Positions 32,627-41,343 are shown, counted from the stretch's first letter. The stretch: DNA of 64,000 nt from Alloalcanivorax profundimaris (GCF_015265435.1 NZ_JABJWH010000040.1:1-64000); one strand, 5' to 3'. Program-made: numbers and translations. Notes: a model not told the origin generated them from the sequence alone.

Positions 32627-33209
32627 TGCGGTTCCTCTTATTTTTCAGGTCTCACGAAGGGGCGGCTCAGGCGGGCCGGTGGTCCCCGATTTGTTGCTTT
32701 CCCGGTGTTGCCTCTTTTTTGTATACAAGAAAAGGAAAAGAACGATTTTGTTTCCCTCTGATCCATTATGAAGCGTCCGGAAGCGCTCTGTTTGCGCTAA
32801 TTGCACCAAAAAATGGCCGCTTCTCGGCGTGCCGAGGGCGTTCTTTGGTCGGGTCAGAGGGTGTTATCAGGAGGGCGAGGGTATTGGTTTCATCGCTTAT
32901 TGCCTAAGTTGTTGTTTTATATGGATGTATTGACTGTTTGTTTTTTGTTCTATAAAAGCTAATCATGTATACAAAAGTGAATCAAGGCTCCGTAATAAAT
33001 CCACGCACTTTTTGGGTGTCGGGGCCTGGATGGTGGGCAAAATGGTGGCGGGATGTTCTGAATCGTGGGACGCTCAACGGGTAGTCCTCGCGCCTGAGGG
33101 GTGGCGTGTGGTTGCCTCGAAGAGTCCGGTCCCGTGTGGCAAGACCGGACGGGAATAGGTGGGACCCCAGTGCCGGTTCCGCCGATTGTTCATGTTTGGG
33201 ACCAGAATA
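32627..33209. promoter_or_regulatory. 583-base control region between porin and IclR genes, with two TGTATACAA sites and an inverted repeat
   Basis: This AT-richer region must hold the divergent promoters of the porin and the IclR-led operon. TTGTATACAA (32719-32728) and ATGTATACAA (32965-32974) share the palindrome TGTATACA; they lie 93 and 339 bases upstream of the porin start. GTCCGGTC (33124-33131) and GACCGGAC (33143-33150) form a perfect 8-base inverted repeat 60 bases before the IclR ATG. The most AT-rich part is 32905-33000. Regulators for these sites are not known; autoregulation by the IclR protein is one possibility, while a GntR-type protein would also suit TTGTATACAA. No gene of convincing type is seen inside. 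Confidence 0.5.
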
Positions 33210-33980
33210 ATGAGTAAAGACAACGCTTCCTCACTGGATCGTATTCTCGACATCCTGTTGATGTTCGCGGGTCACGGACAGGTGGTGACGCGCCAGGAGA
33301 TAGAACGCCGTTTCGGTCTTTCGCGCAGTTCCGCCTACCGTTACTTGCATACACTTCGCCGCCGTGGCCTGATCTCGAGCATGGCGCGCAGCGGTGAATA
33401 CGTGCTCAGCCCCGGTTTCACCCGCCTGGTGGCGATGACCGAGGAGAGCGGCCGGAACATGGCGGTGCTGGCGGCGCCGATTCTGCGCGAGCTCACCGCC
33501 ATGACCGGCGAGAGCGCCCTGGTGACCCACCGGGTCGGCGAGCGGGTGCTGTGCGTCGGGTTCCAGGAAGGCCCGCGCACGGTGCACGTGGGGCTGGGGC
33601 CGGCGGCGGACACCCCCTTGTATCTGGGCTCGTCCGCCAAGGTGCATCTGGCGCACATGCCCGAATACGACATCCGCCGCATCCTCGATCAGTGCGCGAC
33701 ACTGACGCCGGAGGAATGGGACGGTAACGTGGGCGTTCTGGAATGGGAGCTCCAGGACATCCGCGAGCGGGGTTACGCCACCAGCAACGGTGAGCTGGAA
33801 AGCGGGGTATTCAGTACCTCGGTGCCGGTGTTCTGTCACGACGGCACCCTGTTGGCGGCGGTCACCGTGGCCGCCGTGGGAGACCGGGCGCAAGACCCGG
33901 AAGATGGCTGGCTCGATCATCTGCGCATCGCCGCCGCGCGCATTGCCCGGGAATGGCCGCGCGCCGGTCGAGGGATCTGA
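33210..33980 (+). CDS. IclR-family transcriptional regulator
   Basis: A 256-residue regulator. The N-terminal winged helix-turn-helix spans about residues 8-70 (LDRILDILLMFAG, TRQEIERRFGLSRSSAYRYLHTLRRRGLI). The C-terminal IclR effector domain follows, with ESALVTHRVGERVLCVG, LYLGSSAKVHLA and RERGYATSNGELESGVFSTSVPVF as family signs. Start ATG 33210 is placed near the HTH; ATG 33192 and 33159 would add residues without pattern. It leads an operon with an amidohydrolase and an ABC transporter and is divergent from a porin gene, so it probably controls uptake and use of their common substrate. Confidence 0.87.
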   Translation: MSKDNASSLDRILDILLMFAGHGQVVTRQEIERRFGLSRSSAYRYLHTLRRRGLISSMARSGEYVLSPGFTRLVAMTEESGRNMAVLAAPILRELTAMTGESALVTHRVGERVLCVGFQEGPRTVHVGLGPAADTPLYLGSSAKVHLAHMPEYDIRRILDQCATLTPEEWDGNVGVLEWELQDIRERGYATSNGELESGVFSTSVPVFCHDGTLLAAVTVAAVGDRAQDPEDGWLDHLRIAAARIAREWPRAGRGI

Positions 33981-34005
33981 GCCGCCACGGGAGCGAGGAG
34001 AGAGC

Positions 34006-35370
34006 ATGACGACCACGTTGTTCCAAGGGGGACGGGTCCTGACCCTGGACCAGTCGGATCGACAGTACCATGACGGCTGCGTGCTGGTCCGTGATGACCG
34101 CATCGCCTACGTCGGCCCCCGGGCCGACCTGCCGGACACGCCGGTGGACCGTGTGGTGGACGCCACCGGCAAGCTGGTGATGCCCGGCCTGGTCAACGGC
34201 CACACCCACCTGAGCATGATCTTCGGCCGCACCCTGGGCCCGGAAAAACGGCTGCTCGACTGGCTCGACCAGCAACTGCCCATGATCGGCGCCTTCGACG
34301 GGGAAGCCATGTACGTGGCGCAGATGCTGGGCTGCCTGGAGAATCTCAAGAACGGCAACACCTCCCTGGTGGAGAATCTCGCCGCCGCCCACCCGGACGA
34401 TATCGCCATGGAGGACGCCACCTTCCGCGCCCTGCGCGACTCCGGCATCCGCGGCACCCTGGCGCGGGCGTTCGAGGGCCGCAATTTCCTGCCGGATTTC
34501 ATGGAGAGCCTGGACGACCAGGCGCGCCGGGTCACGGCGCTGGCGGAACGCTGGCACGGCGCCGAGGGCGACCGGCTGCGGCTGTCCTTCGGGCCCCTGC
34601 TGCCGTGGTGCATGACCGAGGAGATGTACCGGGAAACCCGGGCCCTGGCGGACCGCCTGGGCCTGTGCCTGCACATGCACGTGGCGGAATCCCCGGAGTT
34701 CAACCGGCTGATCGCCAAGCACCTGGGCCGCGACATCCGCCAGGTGGAGCTGCTCCACGAGACCGGCTGCCTGGGCCCGGACGTGCAGGTGGTGGCGGTG
34801 TCCGACGTGTCCCCCAGGGAGGTGGAATTGCTCGCCGAGAGCGACACCCGCGTGTTGCTGGACCCGCCCACGCGGCTGTTCTGGGGCACCGGTTTCCCGG
34901 CCATCCATCCGTTCCTGGACGCCGGGCTCACCTGCGGGCTGGCCACCAACGGGCCCGCCGCCAACTGCGGCCAGGACCTGTTCGAAAGCATGAAATACGC
35001 CTGCGCTACCGCCAAGACCGCCAAGAACGATCCCCAGGCCCTGGGCCGTTACCGCGCCCTGCGCATGGCCACCTCCGAAGGGGCCCGCGCCATCGGCCGG
35101 GACGACCAGGTAGGGTGCCTGGCGGAGGGCCTCAAGGCGGATCTCATCACCGTGGATCTGGAGCAGGCGCACCTGGCGCCCACCCTGGATGTCACCGCCG
35201 CCCTGGTGTACAGCGCCAAGGGCACCGACGTGCGTGACGTGATGGTGGACGGCCGTCTGTTGATCGAGAACCGCAAGGCCTTGTTCGTCGACGAAAGCGC
35301 CCTGATGCGCCAGGCGGAAGAGATCGCCCGCCGCTGCATCCGCGAGGCCGGCGTCGACGTATCGCTTTAA
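34006..35370 (+). CDS. TrzA/SsnA-type amidohydrolase lacking two usual active-site residues
   Basis: A 454-residue protein of the ATZ/TRZ / methylthioadenosine deaminase group of cyclic amidohydrolases. The small beta-sandwich start and the first metal motif HTH (His66, His68) are present, as are His225 and Glu228 in HMHVAES. However, the next strand, which normally carries a histidine (pattern AHCV), reads VVAVSDVS around residues 262-268, and the metal-binding aspartate in the usual TDG motif is asparagine (Asn315 in ATNG). With these changes normal zinc hydrolase chemistry is doubtful, although the fold and length are intact. GAGGAGAGAG precedes ATG 34006. It is followed by a complete ABC importer, so its ligand is probably the imported compound. 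Confidence 0.82.
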   Translation: MTTTLFQGGRVLTLDQSDRQYHDGCVLVRDDRIAYVGPRADLPDTPVDRVVDATGKLVMPGLVNGHTHLSMIFGRTLGPEKRLLDWLDQQLPMIGAFDGEAMYVAQMLGCLENLKNGNTSLVENLAAAHPDDIAMEDATFRALRDSGIRGTLARAFEGRNFLPDFMESLDDQARRVTALAERWHGAEGDRLRLSFGPLLPWCMTEEMYRETRALADRLGLCLHMHVAESPEFNRLIAKHLGRDIRQVELLHETGCLGPDVQVVAVSDVSPREVELLAESDTRVLLDPPTRLFWGTGFPAIHPFLDAGLTCGLATNGPAANCGQDLFESMKYACATAKTAKNDPQALGRYRALRMATSEGARAIGRDDQVGCLAEGLKADLITVDLEQAHLAPTLDVTAALVYSAKGTDVRDVMVDGRLLIENRKALFVDESALMRQAEEIARRCIREAGVDVSL

Positions 35371-35412
35371 CGCGGGCGCCGCCGGCGCGCCGCGACAATA
35401 AGGAGACCCTCC

Positions 35413-36156
35413 GTGTTGATAAAGGTGGGATCGATGATCGCCGCGCTGCTGGCGTGGCTTGGCTTGTCTTTTTTGTTTCCGGAAACTGTGTTGCCGGGCC
35501 CCTGGCAGACCATTCGGGTGCTGGCGGAGAATTTCGCCAACGGCGATATCCTGTCCCATCTCACCGCCACCCTGGGGCGGGTGCTGGGCGGCCTGGTACT
35601 GGCCATGGCGGTGGGCATTCCGGTGGGCGTGCTGATGGGCGTCAACCGGCTGGCGGAGAAGACCCTGGACGTCTGGGTGATGGTGGCGCTCACCGTGCCC
35701 AGCCTGTGCTACGCGATCTTCGCGTTCATCTGGATCGGCCTCAATGAAACCGCCGCCATCGTCGCCATCGGGCTGACCTCGGCGCCGTCCATCGCCATCA
35801 ACCTGTGGGAAGGCGTCAAGAACATCGATACCCGGCTGTTCCAGATGGCGCGGGTGTTCAACGCCTCGCGCTGGGTGATCATCCGCCGGGTGCTGTTTCC
35901 CCAGGTGCTGCCCTACATCATGGCGTCGTTGCGTTTCGGGCTGGGCATCGTGTGGAAGATCACGGTGCTGGTGGAGCTGCTGGGGCGCCCGGACGGCGTC
36001 GGCTTCGAACTGTTCTACTGGTATCAGCTCGGCAACATGCAGCAGGTGCTGGCCTGGACCCTGCTGTTCACCCTGGTGATGCTCTTCATTGAGCTGGTCA
36101 TTCTGCAAAACCTGGAACGCCGGATGTTTTCCTGGCGCCCTGAAGTGAGAATCTGA
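35413..36156 (+). CDS. ABC transporter permease, nitrate/sulfonate/taurine type
   Basis: A 247-residue inner-membrane permease with about six hydrophobic segments. The start is GTG 35413 behind AAGGAG. The EAA loop region reads EGVKNIDTRLFQMARVFNASRWVIIRRVLFPQVLPYI, typical of BPD permeases; the N-terminal FPETVLPGPWQTIRVL matches SsuC/TauC-type proteins. Its stop overlaps the ATPase start by one base (TGATG). It is the only permease gene, so it probably forms a homodimer. Confidence 0.87.
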   Translation: MLIKVGSMIAALLAWLGLSFLFPETVLPGPWQTIRVLAENFANGDILSHLTATLGRVLGGLVLAMAVGIPVGVLMGVNRLAEKTLDVWVMVALTVPSLCYAIFAFIWIGLNETAAIVAIGLTSAPSIAINLWEGVKNIDTRLFQMARVFNASRWVIIRRVLFPQVLPYIMASLRFGLGIVWKITVLVELLGRPDGVGFELFYWYQLGNMQQVLAWTLLFTLVMLFIELVILQNLERRMFSWRPEVRI

Positions 36157-36950
36157 TGGACAACGGTATTCGCATCCAGGGGCTGACCAAGTCCTTCCCG
36201 TCGCCGCGCAAGCACGAAGCCGCGCACCGCGTGCTCAACGGTCTGGATCTGACCATCGAGGACAACGAGTTCGTGTGCGTGCTGGGGCCGTCCGGCTGCG
36301 GCAAGTCCACCCTGCTGAACACCCTGTCCGGCCTGGACCGGGATTATGATGGCGAGATCCGCTTCGGCGGCCGGCCCATGACCCGCGCCGGCAAGCCGCC
36401 GGTGAGGATGGGCTACCTGTTCCAGGACCCGCGCCTTCTGCCCTGGTTGAGCGCCGAGCGCAACGTGGATTTCGCCCTGGAAAATTCCGACGTGCCCCGG
36501 CACCGCTGGGCGGACATCAAGGACCATTATTTCCAGCTCACCGGGCTGCAGGCGTTCCGCCGCCACCACCCCCACGAGCTGTCCGGCGGCATGGCCCAGC
36601 GTCTGTCGCTGGTGCGCGCCCTGGCCATCGAGCCGGACGTGCTGTTCATGGACGAGCCGTTCAGCGGCCTCGACGAACTGACCGCGCGCCGTTTGCGGGT
36701 GGACCTGCTGGACATCTGGCGGCGCACCGGCAAGACCATCGTGTTCATCACGCACAACAGCTACGAAGCCACCTTCCTGGCGGACCGGGTGGTGGTATTG
36801 TCCCAGGGGCGCATTCGCCGCGAAATTCCGGTGACGGTGCCGCGCCCCCGGGACTATGACGACCCGGCCCTGTTCGCGGTGAGCAAGGAGGTGTCCGCCA
36901 CCTTCATCGCCGCCGCCGAGGAGGCGGAACGGGCCCGCTCGCGGCCCTAG
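36156..36950 (+). CDS. ABC transporter ATP-binding protein, nitrate/sulfonate/taurine type
   Basis: A 264-residue ATPase with Walker A GPSGCGKST near residue 45, Q-loop LFQDPRLLPW, signature LSGGMAQR, Walker B VLFMDEPF with SGLD, and the H-loop FITHNS. It matches SsuB/TauB/NrtD-type subunits. It follows the permease with a one-base overlap. It powers the importer formed with the permease at 35413-36156 and the binding protein at 37004-37999. Confidence 0.9.
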   Translation: MDNGIRIQGLTKSFPSPRKHEAAHRVLNGLDLTIEDNEFVCVLGPSGCGKSTLLNTLSGLDRDYDGEIRFGGRPMTRAGKPPVRMGYLFQDPRLLPWLSAERNVDFALENSDVPRHRWADIKDHYFQLTGLQAFRRHHPHELSGGMAQRLSLVRALAIEPDVLFMDEPFSGLDELTARRLRVDLLDIWRRTGKTIVFITHNSYEATFLADRVVVLSQGRIRREIPVTVPRPRDYDDPALFAVSKEVSATFIAAAEEAERARSRP

Positions 36951-36973
36951 ACAACGCACCGGACAACGCACCG
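36950..36973. repeat. tandem 12-base direct repeat
   Basis: GACAACGCACCG occurs twice without spacer at 36950-36961 and 36962-36973, immediately after the ATPase gene and before the binding-protein gene. A third partial copy (GACAATC) follows. It may be a small slippage duplication; no regulatory sense is evident. Confidence 0.6.
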
Positions 36974-37003
36974 ACAATCACAATCAAAAACGGGAGCAAA
37001 CCC

Positions 37004-37999
37004 ATGGCACACTCGAAATCGAAAGCGACCACCTGGTTGGGGATACCGGTTCTGATCGCCGCGCTCTGGAGTCTGACGGCCCCGGCCGTCGCCGAGGACA
37101 CCCCCATCCGCCTGGGCGACATGGCCCAGTCCCTGAACGGCGTCGCCTCCCAGGTGATGATCGATCAGGAGTTCGACCACAAGTACGGCGTGGACGTCAC
37201 CCACAAGGCCTATCCCACCCTGGACGGTCTGTTCAACGCCATCCGCGGCAAGCAAGTGGACCTGGGCTTCGGCGGCTGGACCAGCTTCGCCCAGTTCCGC
37301 TCCCAGGGTTTTCCGGTGTTCAACATCTTCGCGGTGGGGCGCGGCGCCACCCTGGACGTGCTGGTGCCGGTGGATTCCGACATCCAGAGCCTGGCCGACC
37401 TGAAGGGCAAGCGGGTGGTTTCCTACGCCGGCGCCGCCGGCACCGCCACCGTGCTGCTGCGTGTGGTGCTCAGAGACTTCTACGGTTTCGATCCGGCGGA
37501 AGGCGGCGATCTGCAGTACGCCGGCCCGGGTCTGATCCCCACCCTGATGAAGAACGGCGACGTGGACGCCGGCCTGCTGTTCGACCCGATCGGCGCCAAG
37601 GCGCTGGCCTCCGGCGAGTTCCGCAGCATCGGCAACCTGGCGGAAATCTACAAGGAGAAGACCGGCGACGATTTCCTGTGGATCGCCCTGGCCACCAACG
37701 ACGACTTCGCCGCCGAGAACCCTGAAGCCGTGTCCGGTTTCATCAAGGGCTGGGTGGAAGCCGTGGCGTACGTGAAACAGCACCCGGAGGTGTTCGAGGA
37801 CTACGGCAAGAAGCTGGGGCTGGACGAGGACGGCATCAAGCTGCTCGCCGACCGGGTGATCCGTGACTACGCCACCACCTGGAACCAGGAGTACATCGAT
37901 GGCCTGATGTCCTTCGCCGACCGCGCCCGCAAGGTGATGGACAAGGGCTATCTGGAAGACGTGCCGGACGACGCTTTCTCCACCGACTACACCCCCTGA
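37004..37999 (+). CDS. ABC transporter substrate-binding protein, NitT/TauT type
   Basis: A 331-residue periplasmic binding protein with a signal peptide ending PAVAED near residue 31. PTLDGLFNAIRGKQVDLGFGGWTSFAQFRSQG and ADLKGKRVVSYAGAAGTATVLLRVVLRDFYG are the family core (SBP_bac_11/NMT1-like). No lipobox is present, so it is soluble. CGGGAG precedes ATG 37004. It ends the operon: a terminator begins 11 bases after the stop. Ligand class is unclear; this family includes sulfonates, nitrate, bicarbonate, pyrimidine precursors and aromatic acids. Confidence 0.87.
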   Translation: MAHSKSKATTWLGIPVLIAALWSLTAPAVAEDTPIRLGDMAQSLNGVASQVMIDQEFDHKYGVDVTHKAYPTLDGLFNAIRGKQVDLGFGGWTSFAQFRSQGFPVFNIFAVGRGATLDVLVPVDSDIQSLADLKGKRVVSYAGAAGTATVLLRVVLRDFYGFDPAEGGDLQYAGPGLIPTLMKNGDVDAGLLFDPIGAKALASGEFRSIGNLAEIYKEKTGDDFLWIALATNDDFAAENPEAVSGFIKGWVEAVAYVKQHPEVFEDYGKKLGLDEDGIKLLADRVIRDYATTWNQEYIDGLMSFADRARKVMDKGYLEDVPDDAFSTDYTP

Positions 38000-38009
38000 A
38001 CCGGCCACC

Positions 38010-38036
38010 GGCGGCGCCCTCCCGGCGCCGCCTTTT
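38010..38036 (+). terminator. rho-independent terminator after the ABC operon
   Basis: GGCGGCGCC (38010-38018) pairs perfectly with GGCGCCGCC (38024-38032) across a five-base loop, followed by TTTT. It closes the operon that starts at the IclR gene. Confidence 0.7.
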
Positions 38037-38065
38037 CCCGCCCCCCGTCTTCACAGGACTCCCCC

Positions 38066-39007
38066 ATGTCGTTCGATGACCTGCCGGCGCGCCCGCCGGT
38101 CTATCCCCGCGAGGCGGAGGATTACGCCCGCGACGCCCTGACTCTGTCCCGGCGCGCCGCCGCCCGGGTGCGTGCCTGTCCGGATCTGCCCTACGGCGAC
38201 GACTACTGGCAGAAGCTGGATATCTATCTGCCCGACGACGCCGCGCCCGGCGCCGCCCTGCCGGTGCTGCTGTTCGCCCATGGCGGCGCCTGGACCCACG
38301 GCTACAAGGAGTGGATGGGGCTGATGGCGCCGGCCCTGGTAGAGACGCCGGCGATCCTGGTGTCGGTGTCCTACCGGCTGGCGCCGGAATGCCGCTTCCC
38401 CGGGCCCCTGGAGGACTGCGTCGCGGCCCTGGCCTGGGTGCACCGGCACATCGGCGAGTACGGCGGTGATCCCGGGCGACTGTTCGTGGGCGGTCACTCC
38501 GCCGGCGGCCATCTCTATACACTGGCGTCGCTGCAGCCGGCGCGGCTGGCCCGGGCCGGCCTGCCGGCGGGCGTCATTCGCGGCTGCATGGCGATCTGCT
38601 CCCAGCTCAACCTGGTGTTCGAGGATCCGCCGGCGGGCAGCGGCGAGGCGCGCATCTATGAACAGTTCCTGGCGCGGGCCGGCGACGACCGCGCCGCCAG
38701 CCCGCTCCATCAGTTGCCGCCGGATGGCGCGCCACCGCCGTTTCTGCTGGTCCACGGCGAAAACGACTTCCCGCGCATCATCGCCAGCAACCGGCGCATG
38801 CTGGCGGCGCTCAAGCGCCACCATCTGCCGGTGCGCTTTCAGATTGAGCCCGGCGCCAGCCACTTCGACGTGGCCCTGCGCCTGGCGGACCCGCAATGCG
38901 CCACCACCGCCACCCTGCGCGCCTGGCTCCGCGATGGTCCTTCCGGCCTCGAGTCGCCCCGTGAGGATCATTCGTGCCCTTCCGCTGTCCATCCTGGAGA
39001 GGAATAA
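38066..39007 (+). CDS. alpha/beta hydrolase (esterase/arylformamidase-like)
   Basis: A 313-residue hydrolase. The oxyanion motif HGGAW is near residue 72, the nucleophile elbow GHSAGG near 143, the acid in VHGENDFP and the histidine in GASHFD near the C-terminus. The opening (LPYGDDYWQKLDIYLP) resembles bacterial kynurenine formamidase and HSL-type carboxylesterases; the natural ester or amide is unknown. There is no signal peptide. It follows the ABC terminator by 29 bases and precedes the aldo/keto reductase by 13 bases, so these two may form an operon. The last 30 residues are a polar tail without family pattern. Confidence 0.82.
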   Translation: MSFDDLPARPPVYPREAEDYARDALTLSRRAAARVRACPDLPYGDDYWQKLDIYLPDDAAPGAALPVLLFAHGGAWTHGYKEWMGLMAPALVETPAILVSVSYRLAPECRFPGPLEDCVAALAWVHRHIGEYGGDPGRLFVGGHSAGGHLYTLASLQPARLARAGLPAGVIRGCMAICSQLNLVFEDPPAGSGEARIYEQFLARAGDDRAASPLHQLPPDGAPPPFLLVHGENDFPRIIASNRRMLAALKRHHLPVRFQIEPGASHFDVALRLADPQCATTATLRAWLRDGPSGLESPREDHSCPSAVHPGEE

Positions 39008-39020
39008 ACGGGAGGAGACC

Positions 39021-39953
39021 ATGGTTTCACGTCGGGATTTTCTCAATGGCGCCCTGTGGGGCGGAGCGGGGCTGGCGCTGGGGCTGAACGGCCCGGCCCG
39101 GGCGGCGGACACGTCGGCCAGCGCAAACGGTGCCCTGCGCACCCGGGCGATTCCCGCCACCGGCCAGACACTGCCGGTGATCGGCGCCGGCACGTCCGGC
39201 AGCTTCGTGGCGGACATCGGCTCGGACAAGTACCGCCGCCTCAAGGACGTGATGACGCTGTTTTTCGACAGCGGCGCCACGGTGTTCGACACCAGCCCCA
39301 ACTACGGCGGCGCCGACCGGGTACTGGGCGCCCTGCTGGAGGAGGGCGGCTGGCGCGACCGGTGCTTCCTGGCCACCAAGATCGCCGCCGACAGCCGCGC
39401 CGCCGCCGAGCGGCAATGGGCCGGCTCCCTGGAGGCCCTGCGCACGGACCACGTGGAGCTGCTGCAGGTGCACAACCTGCGCCACTGGAAAACCCAGCTG
39501 CCCTACGCCCGCGAGCTCAAGGAGCGGGGCAAGACCAAGTATGTGGGCGTGACCCATTATCTGCGGCGCGGCCTGGACGAAATGGCCGCCATCCTGCGCG
39601 ACGAGCCGCTGGACTTCATTCAGATCAACTATTCCGTGAACGCCCCGGAGGCGGCCCGGGAAGTGTTGCCCCTGGCCCGGGACAAGGGCGTGGCGGTGCT
39701 GATCAACCGCGCCTTCGACGACGGCGATCTGTTCGCCAGGGTGAAGGGCAAGCCGCTGCCCGGCTGGGCCGCCGAGGTGGGCGCGCAAAGCTGGGCCCAG
39801 TTGTTCCTCAAGTTCGCGATCAGCCATCCGGCGGTGACCGCCGTGATCCCCGCCACCAGCAAGCCCGAACACCAGCTGGATAATCTGAACGCCGGTCGTG
39901 GCGGCCTGCTCAGCGAGGCCCAACAGCGCGAACTGATGACCATGGACTGGTAA
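39021..39953 (+). CDS. Tat-exported aldo/keto reductase
   Basis: A 310-residue protein. The N-terminus is a twin-arginine signal (SRRDFL, hydrophobic Gly/Ala/Leu stretch, ARAAD near residue 33), so it is exported folded, with its cofactor. The TIM-barrel reductase has the catalytic tetrad: Asp in VFDTSPNYG with its Tyr, Lys in LATKI, and His in LLQVHN. The C-terminal VIPATSKPEHQLDNLNA is the usual cofactor-binding end. Exported AKRs are uncommon. GGGAGGAG precedes ATG 39021. The next gene (carrier) starts 3 bases after the stop. Confidence 0.87.
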   Translation: MVSRRDFLNGALWGGAGLALGLNGPARAADTSASANGALRTRAIPATGQTLPVIGAGTSGSFVADIGSDKYRRLKDVMTLFFDSGATVFDTSPNYGGADRVLGALLEEGGWRDRCFLATKIAADSRAAAERQWAGSLEALRTDHVELLQVHNLRHWKTQLPYARELKERGKTKYVGVTHYLRRGLDEMAAILRDEPLDFIQINYSVNAPEAAREVLPLARDKGVAVLINRAFDDGDLFARVKGKPLPGWAAEVGAQSWAQLFLKFAISHPAVTAVIPATSKPEHQLDNLNAGRGGLLSEAQQRELMTMDW

Positions 39954-39955
39954 CC

Positions 39956-41302
39956 ATGGCGTCGGGGCAGGACGGACATCCACTGCCGCGCCTGGCGGCG
40001 CGGCTGTTCAATATCCGGGTGGAGGAAGCGCCGGCGGTGATCGCCGGCCTGCTGATCTTCTTCCTGCTGTTCACCGGTTATTTCATGCTGCGCCCGGTGC
40101 GCGAGACCATGGGCGTGGCCGGCGGCGTGGATAACCTGCAGTGGCTGTTCACCGGTACCTTCCTGGCCACCCTGGCGGTGCTGCCGCTGTTCGGCTGGCT
40201 GGCGTCCCGGGTGCCGCGCCGGCGGATCCTGCCGGCCGCCTATGGCTTCTTCGTGGTCAACCTGCTGGTGTTCGCGGCGCTGTTCGCGCGCACCGTGGAC
40301 AACGTCTGGGTGGCGCGCACCTTCTACATCTGGCTGTCGGTGTTCAACCTGGTGGTGATCTCCCTGGCCTGGAGCGTGCTGGCGGACGTGTTCAGCATCG
40401 CCCAGGGCAAGCGGTTGTTCGGCATAATCGCCGGTGGCGCCAGCCTGGGTGGCCTGGTGGGGCCGGGACTCGGCACCCTGCTGGTGGCGCCCGCCGGCCA
40501 CGCCGGCCTGGTGGTGCTGGCGGCGCTGCTGCTGGCCGGCAGCGCCGCCGCCGCGGTCTGGCTGTACCGTTGGCGCGACCGGCATCCGCTGCCCGTCGAG
40601 GCGGAGGCCGGCGCCGCCCGGGCTCGCCCGCTCGGCGGCAACCCCTTCGACGGTGCCCTGGAGGTGCTGCGCACGCCCTTCCTGATGGGCATCGCCCTGT
40701 TCGTGGTGCTGCTCGCCAGCGTCAGCACCTTCCTGTATTTCGAGCAGGCGCGGCTGGTGGCGGAGACCTTCCCGGACCCCACCCGCCAGACCCAGGTGTT
40801 CGGGCTGATCGACACCGTGGTGCAGTTCCTGGCCATCCTCACCCAGATCTTTCTCACCGGGCGCATCGCCCAGCGGTTCGGTATCGGCGTGCTGCTCACC
40901 GCCGTGCCGGTGGTGATCGCCGCCGGCTTTCTGTGGCTGGCGGTGGCGCCGGTGTTCAGCGTGTTCGTGGTGATCATGGTGGCGCGCCGGGCCGGCGAGT
41001 ACGCCCTGGTGCGCCCGGGTCGGGAAATGCTTTACACCTCGGTGCCGCCGGCGCAGAAGTACAAGGCCAAGAACTTCATCGACACCGTGGTCTACCGGGG
41101 CGGCGACGCCCTCAGTGGCTGGCTCAAGCGCGGCCTGGACCTGCTCGGCGACCTGCCGGGCCCGGCGCTGGTGATCGGCGCCGGCATCGCCCTGGCCTGG
41201 GCCGGCACCGGCTTTCTGCTGGGGCGCGCCGAACGCCGCCGCGAGGCGGCCGGCGAGGGCGGCCGCACGAATCTTCCAGACGCGGGCGAGGCGGGGCGTT
41301 AA
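39956..41302 (+). CDS. MFS/NTP-exchanger-like membrane carrier
   Basis: A 448-residue protein with about twelve membrane segments. The N-terminal LLIFFLLFTGYFMLRPVRETMGV and central REMLYTSVPPAQKYKAKNFIDTVVYRGGDALSGW are shared by bacterial proteins annotated as NTP/NTP exchange (AAA-carrier-like) or simply MFS proteins; free-living bacteria have many of unknown substrate. ATG 39956 follows the reductase stop by 2 bases. The C-terminal 30 residues are charged and cytoplasmic. I do not claim nucleotide transport. Confidence 0.78.
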   Translation: MASGQDGHPLPRLAARLFNIRVEEAPAVIAGLLIFFLLFTGYFMLRPVRETMGVAGGVDNLQWLFTGTFLATLAVLPLFGWLASRVPRRRILPAAYGFFVVNLLVFAALFARTVDNVWVARTFYIWLSVFNLVVISLAWSVLADVFSIAQGKRLFGIIAGGASLGGLVGPGLGTLLVAPAGHAGLVVLAALLLAGSAAAAVWLYRWRDRHPLPVEAEAGAARARPLGGNPFDGALEVLRTPFLMGIALFVVLLASVSTFLYFEQARLVAETFPDPTRQTQVFGLIDTVVQFLAILTQIFLTGRIAQRFGIGVLLTAVPVVIAAGFLWLAVAPVFSVFVVIMVARRAGEYALVRPGREMLYTSVPPAQKYKAKNFIDTVVYRGGDALSGWLKRGLDLLGDLPGPALVIGAGIALAWAGTGFLLGRAERRREAAGEGGRTNLPDAGEAGR

Positions 41303-41343
41303 ACTGGGCGCTTCACACCGGGAACCACCCGCCGGACACCGAC

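Noticed and set aside
33862-36108. A 748-codon minus-strand open frame opposite the amidohydrolase and permease genes
   Set aside because: Gln/His/Gly-rich shadow; the plus-strand genes have clear family motifs and overlapping operon structure.
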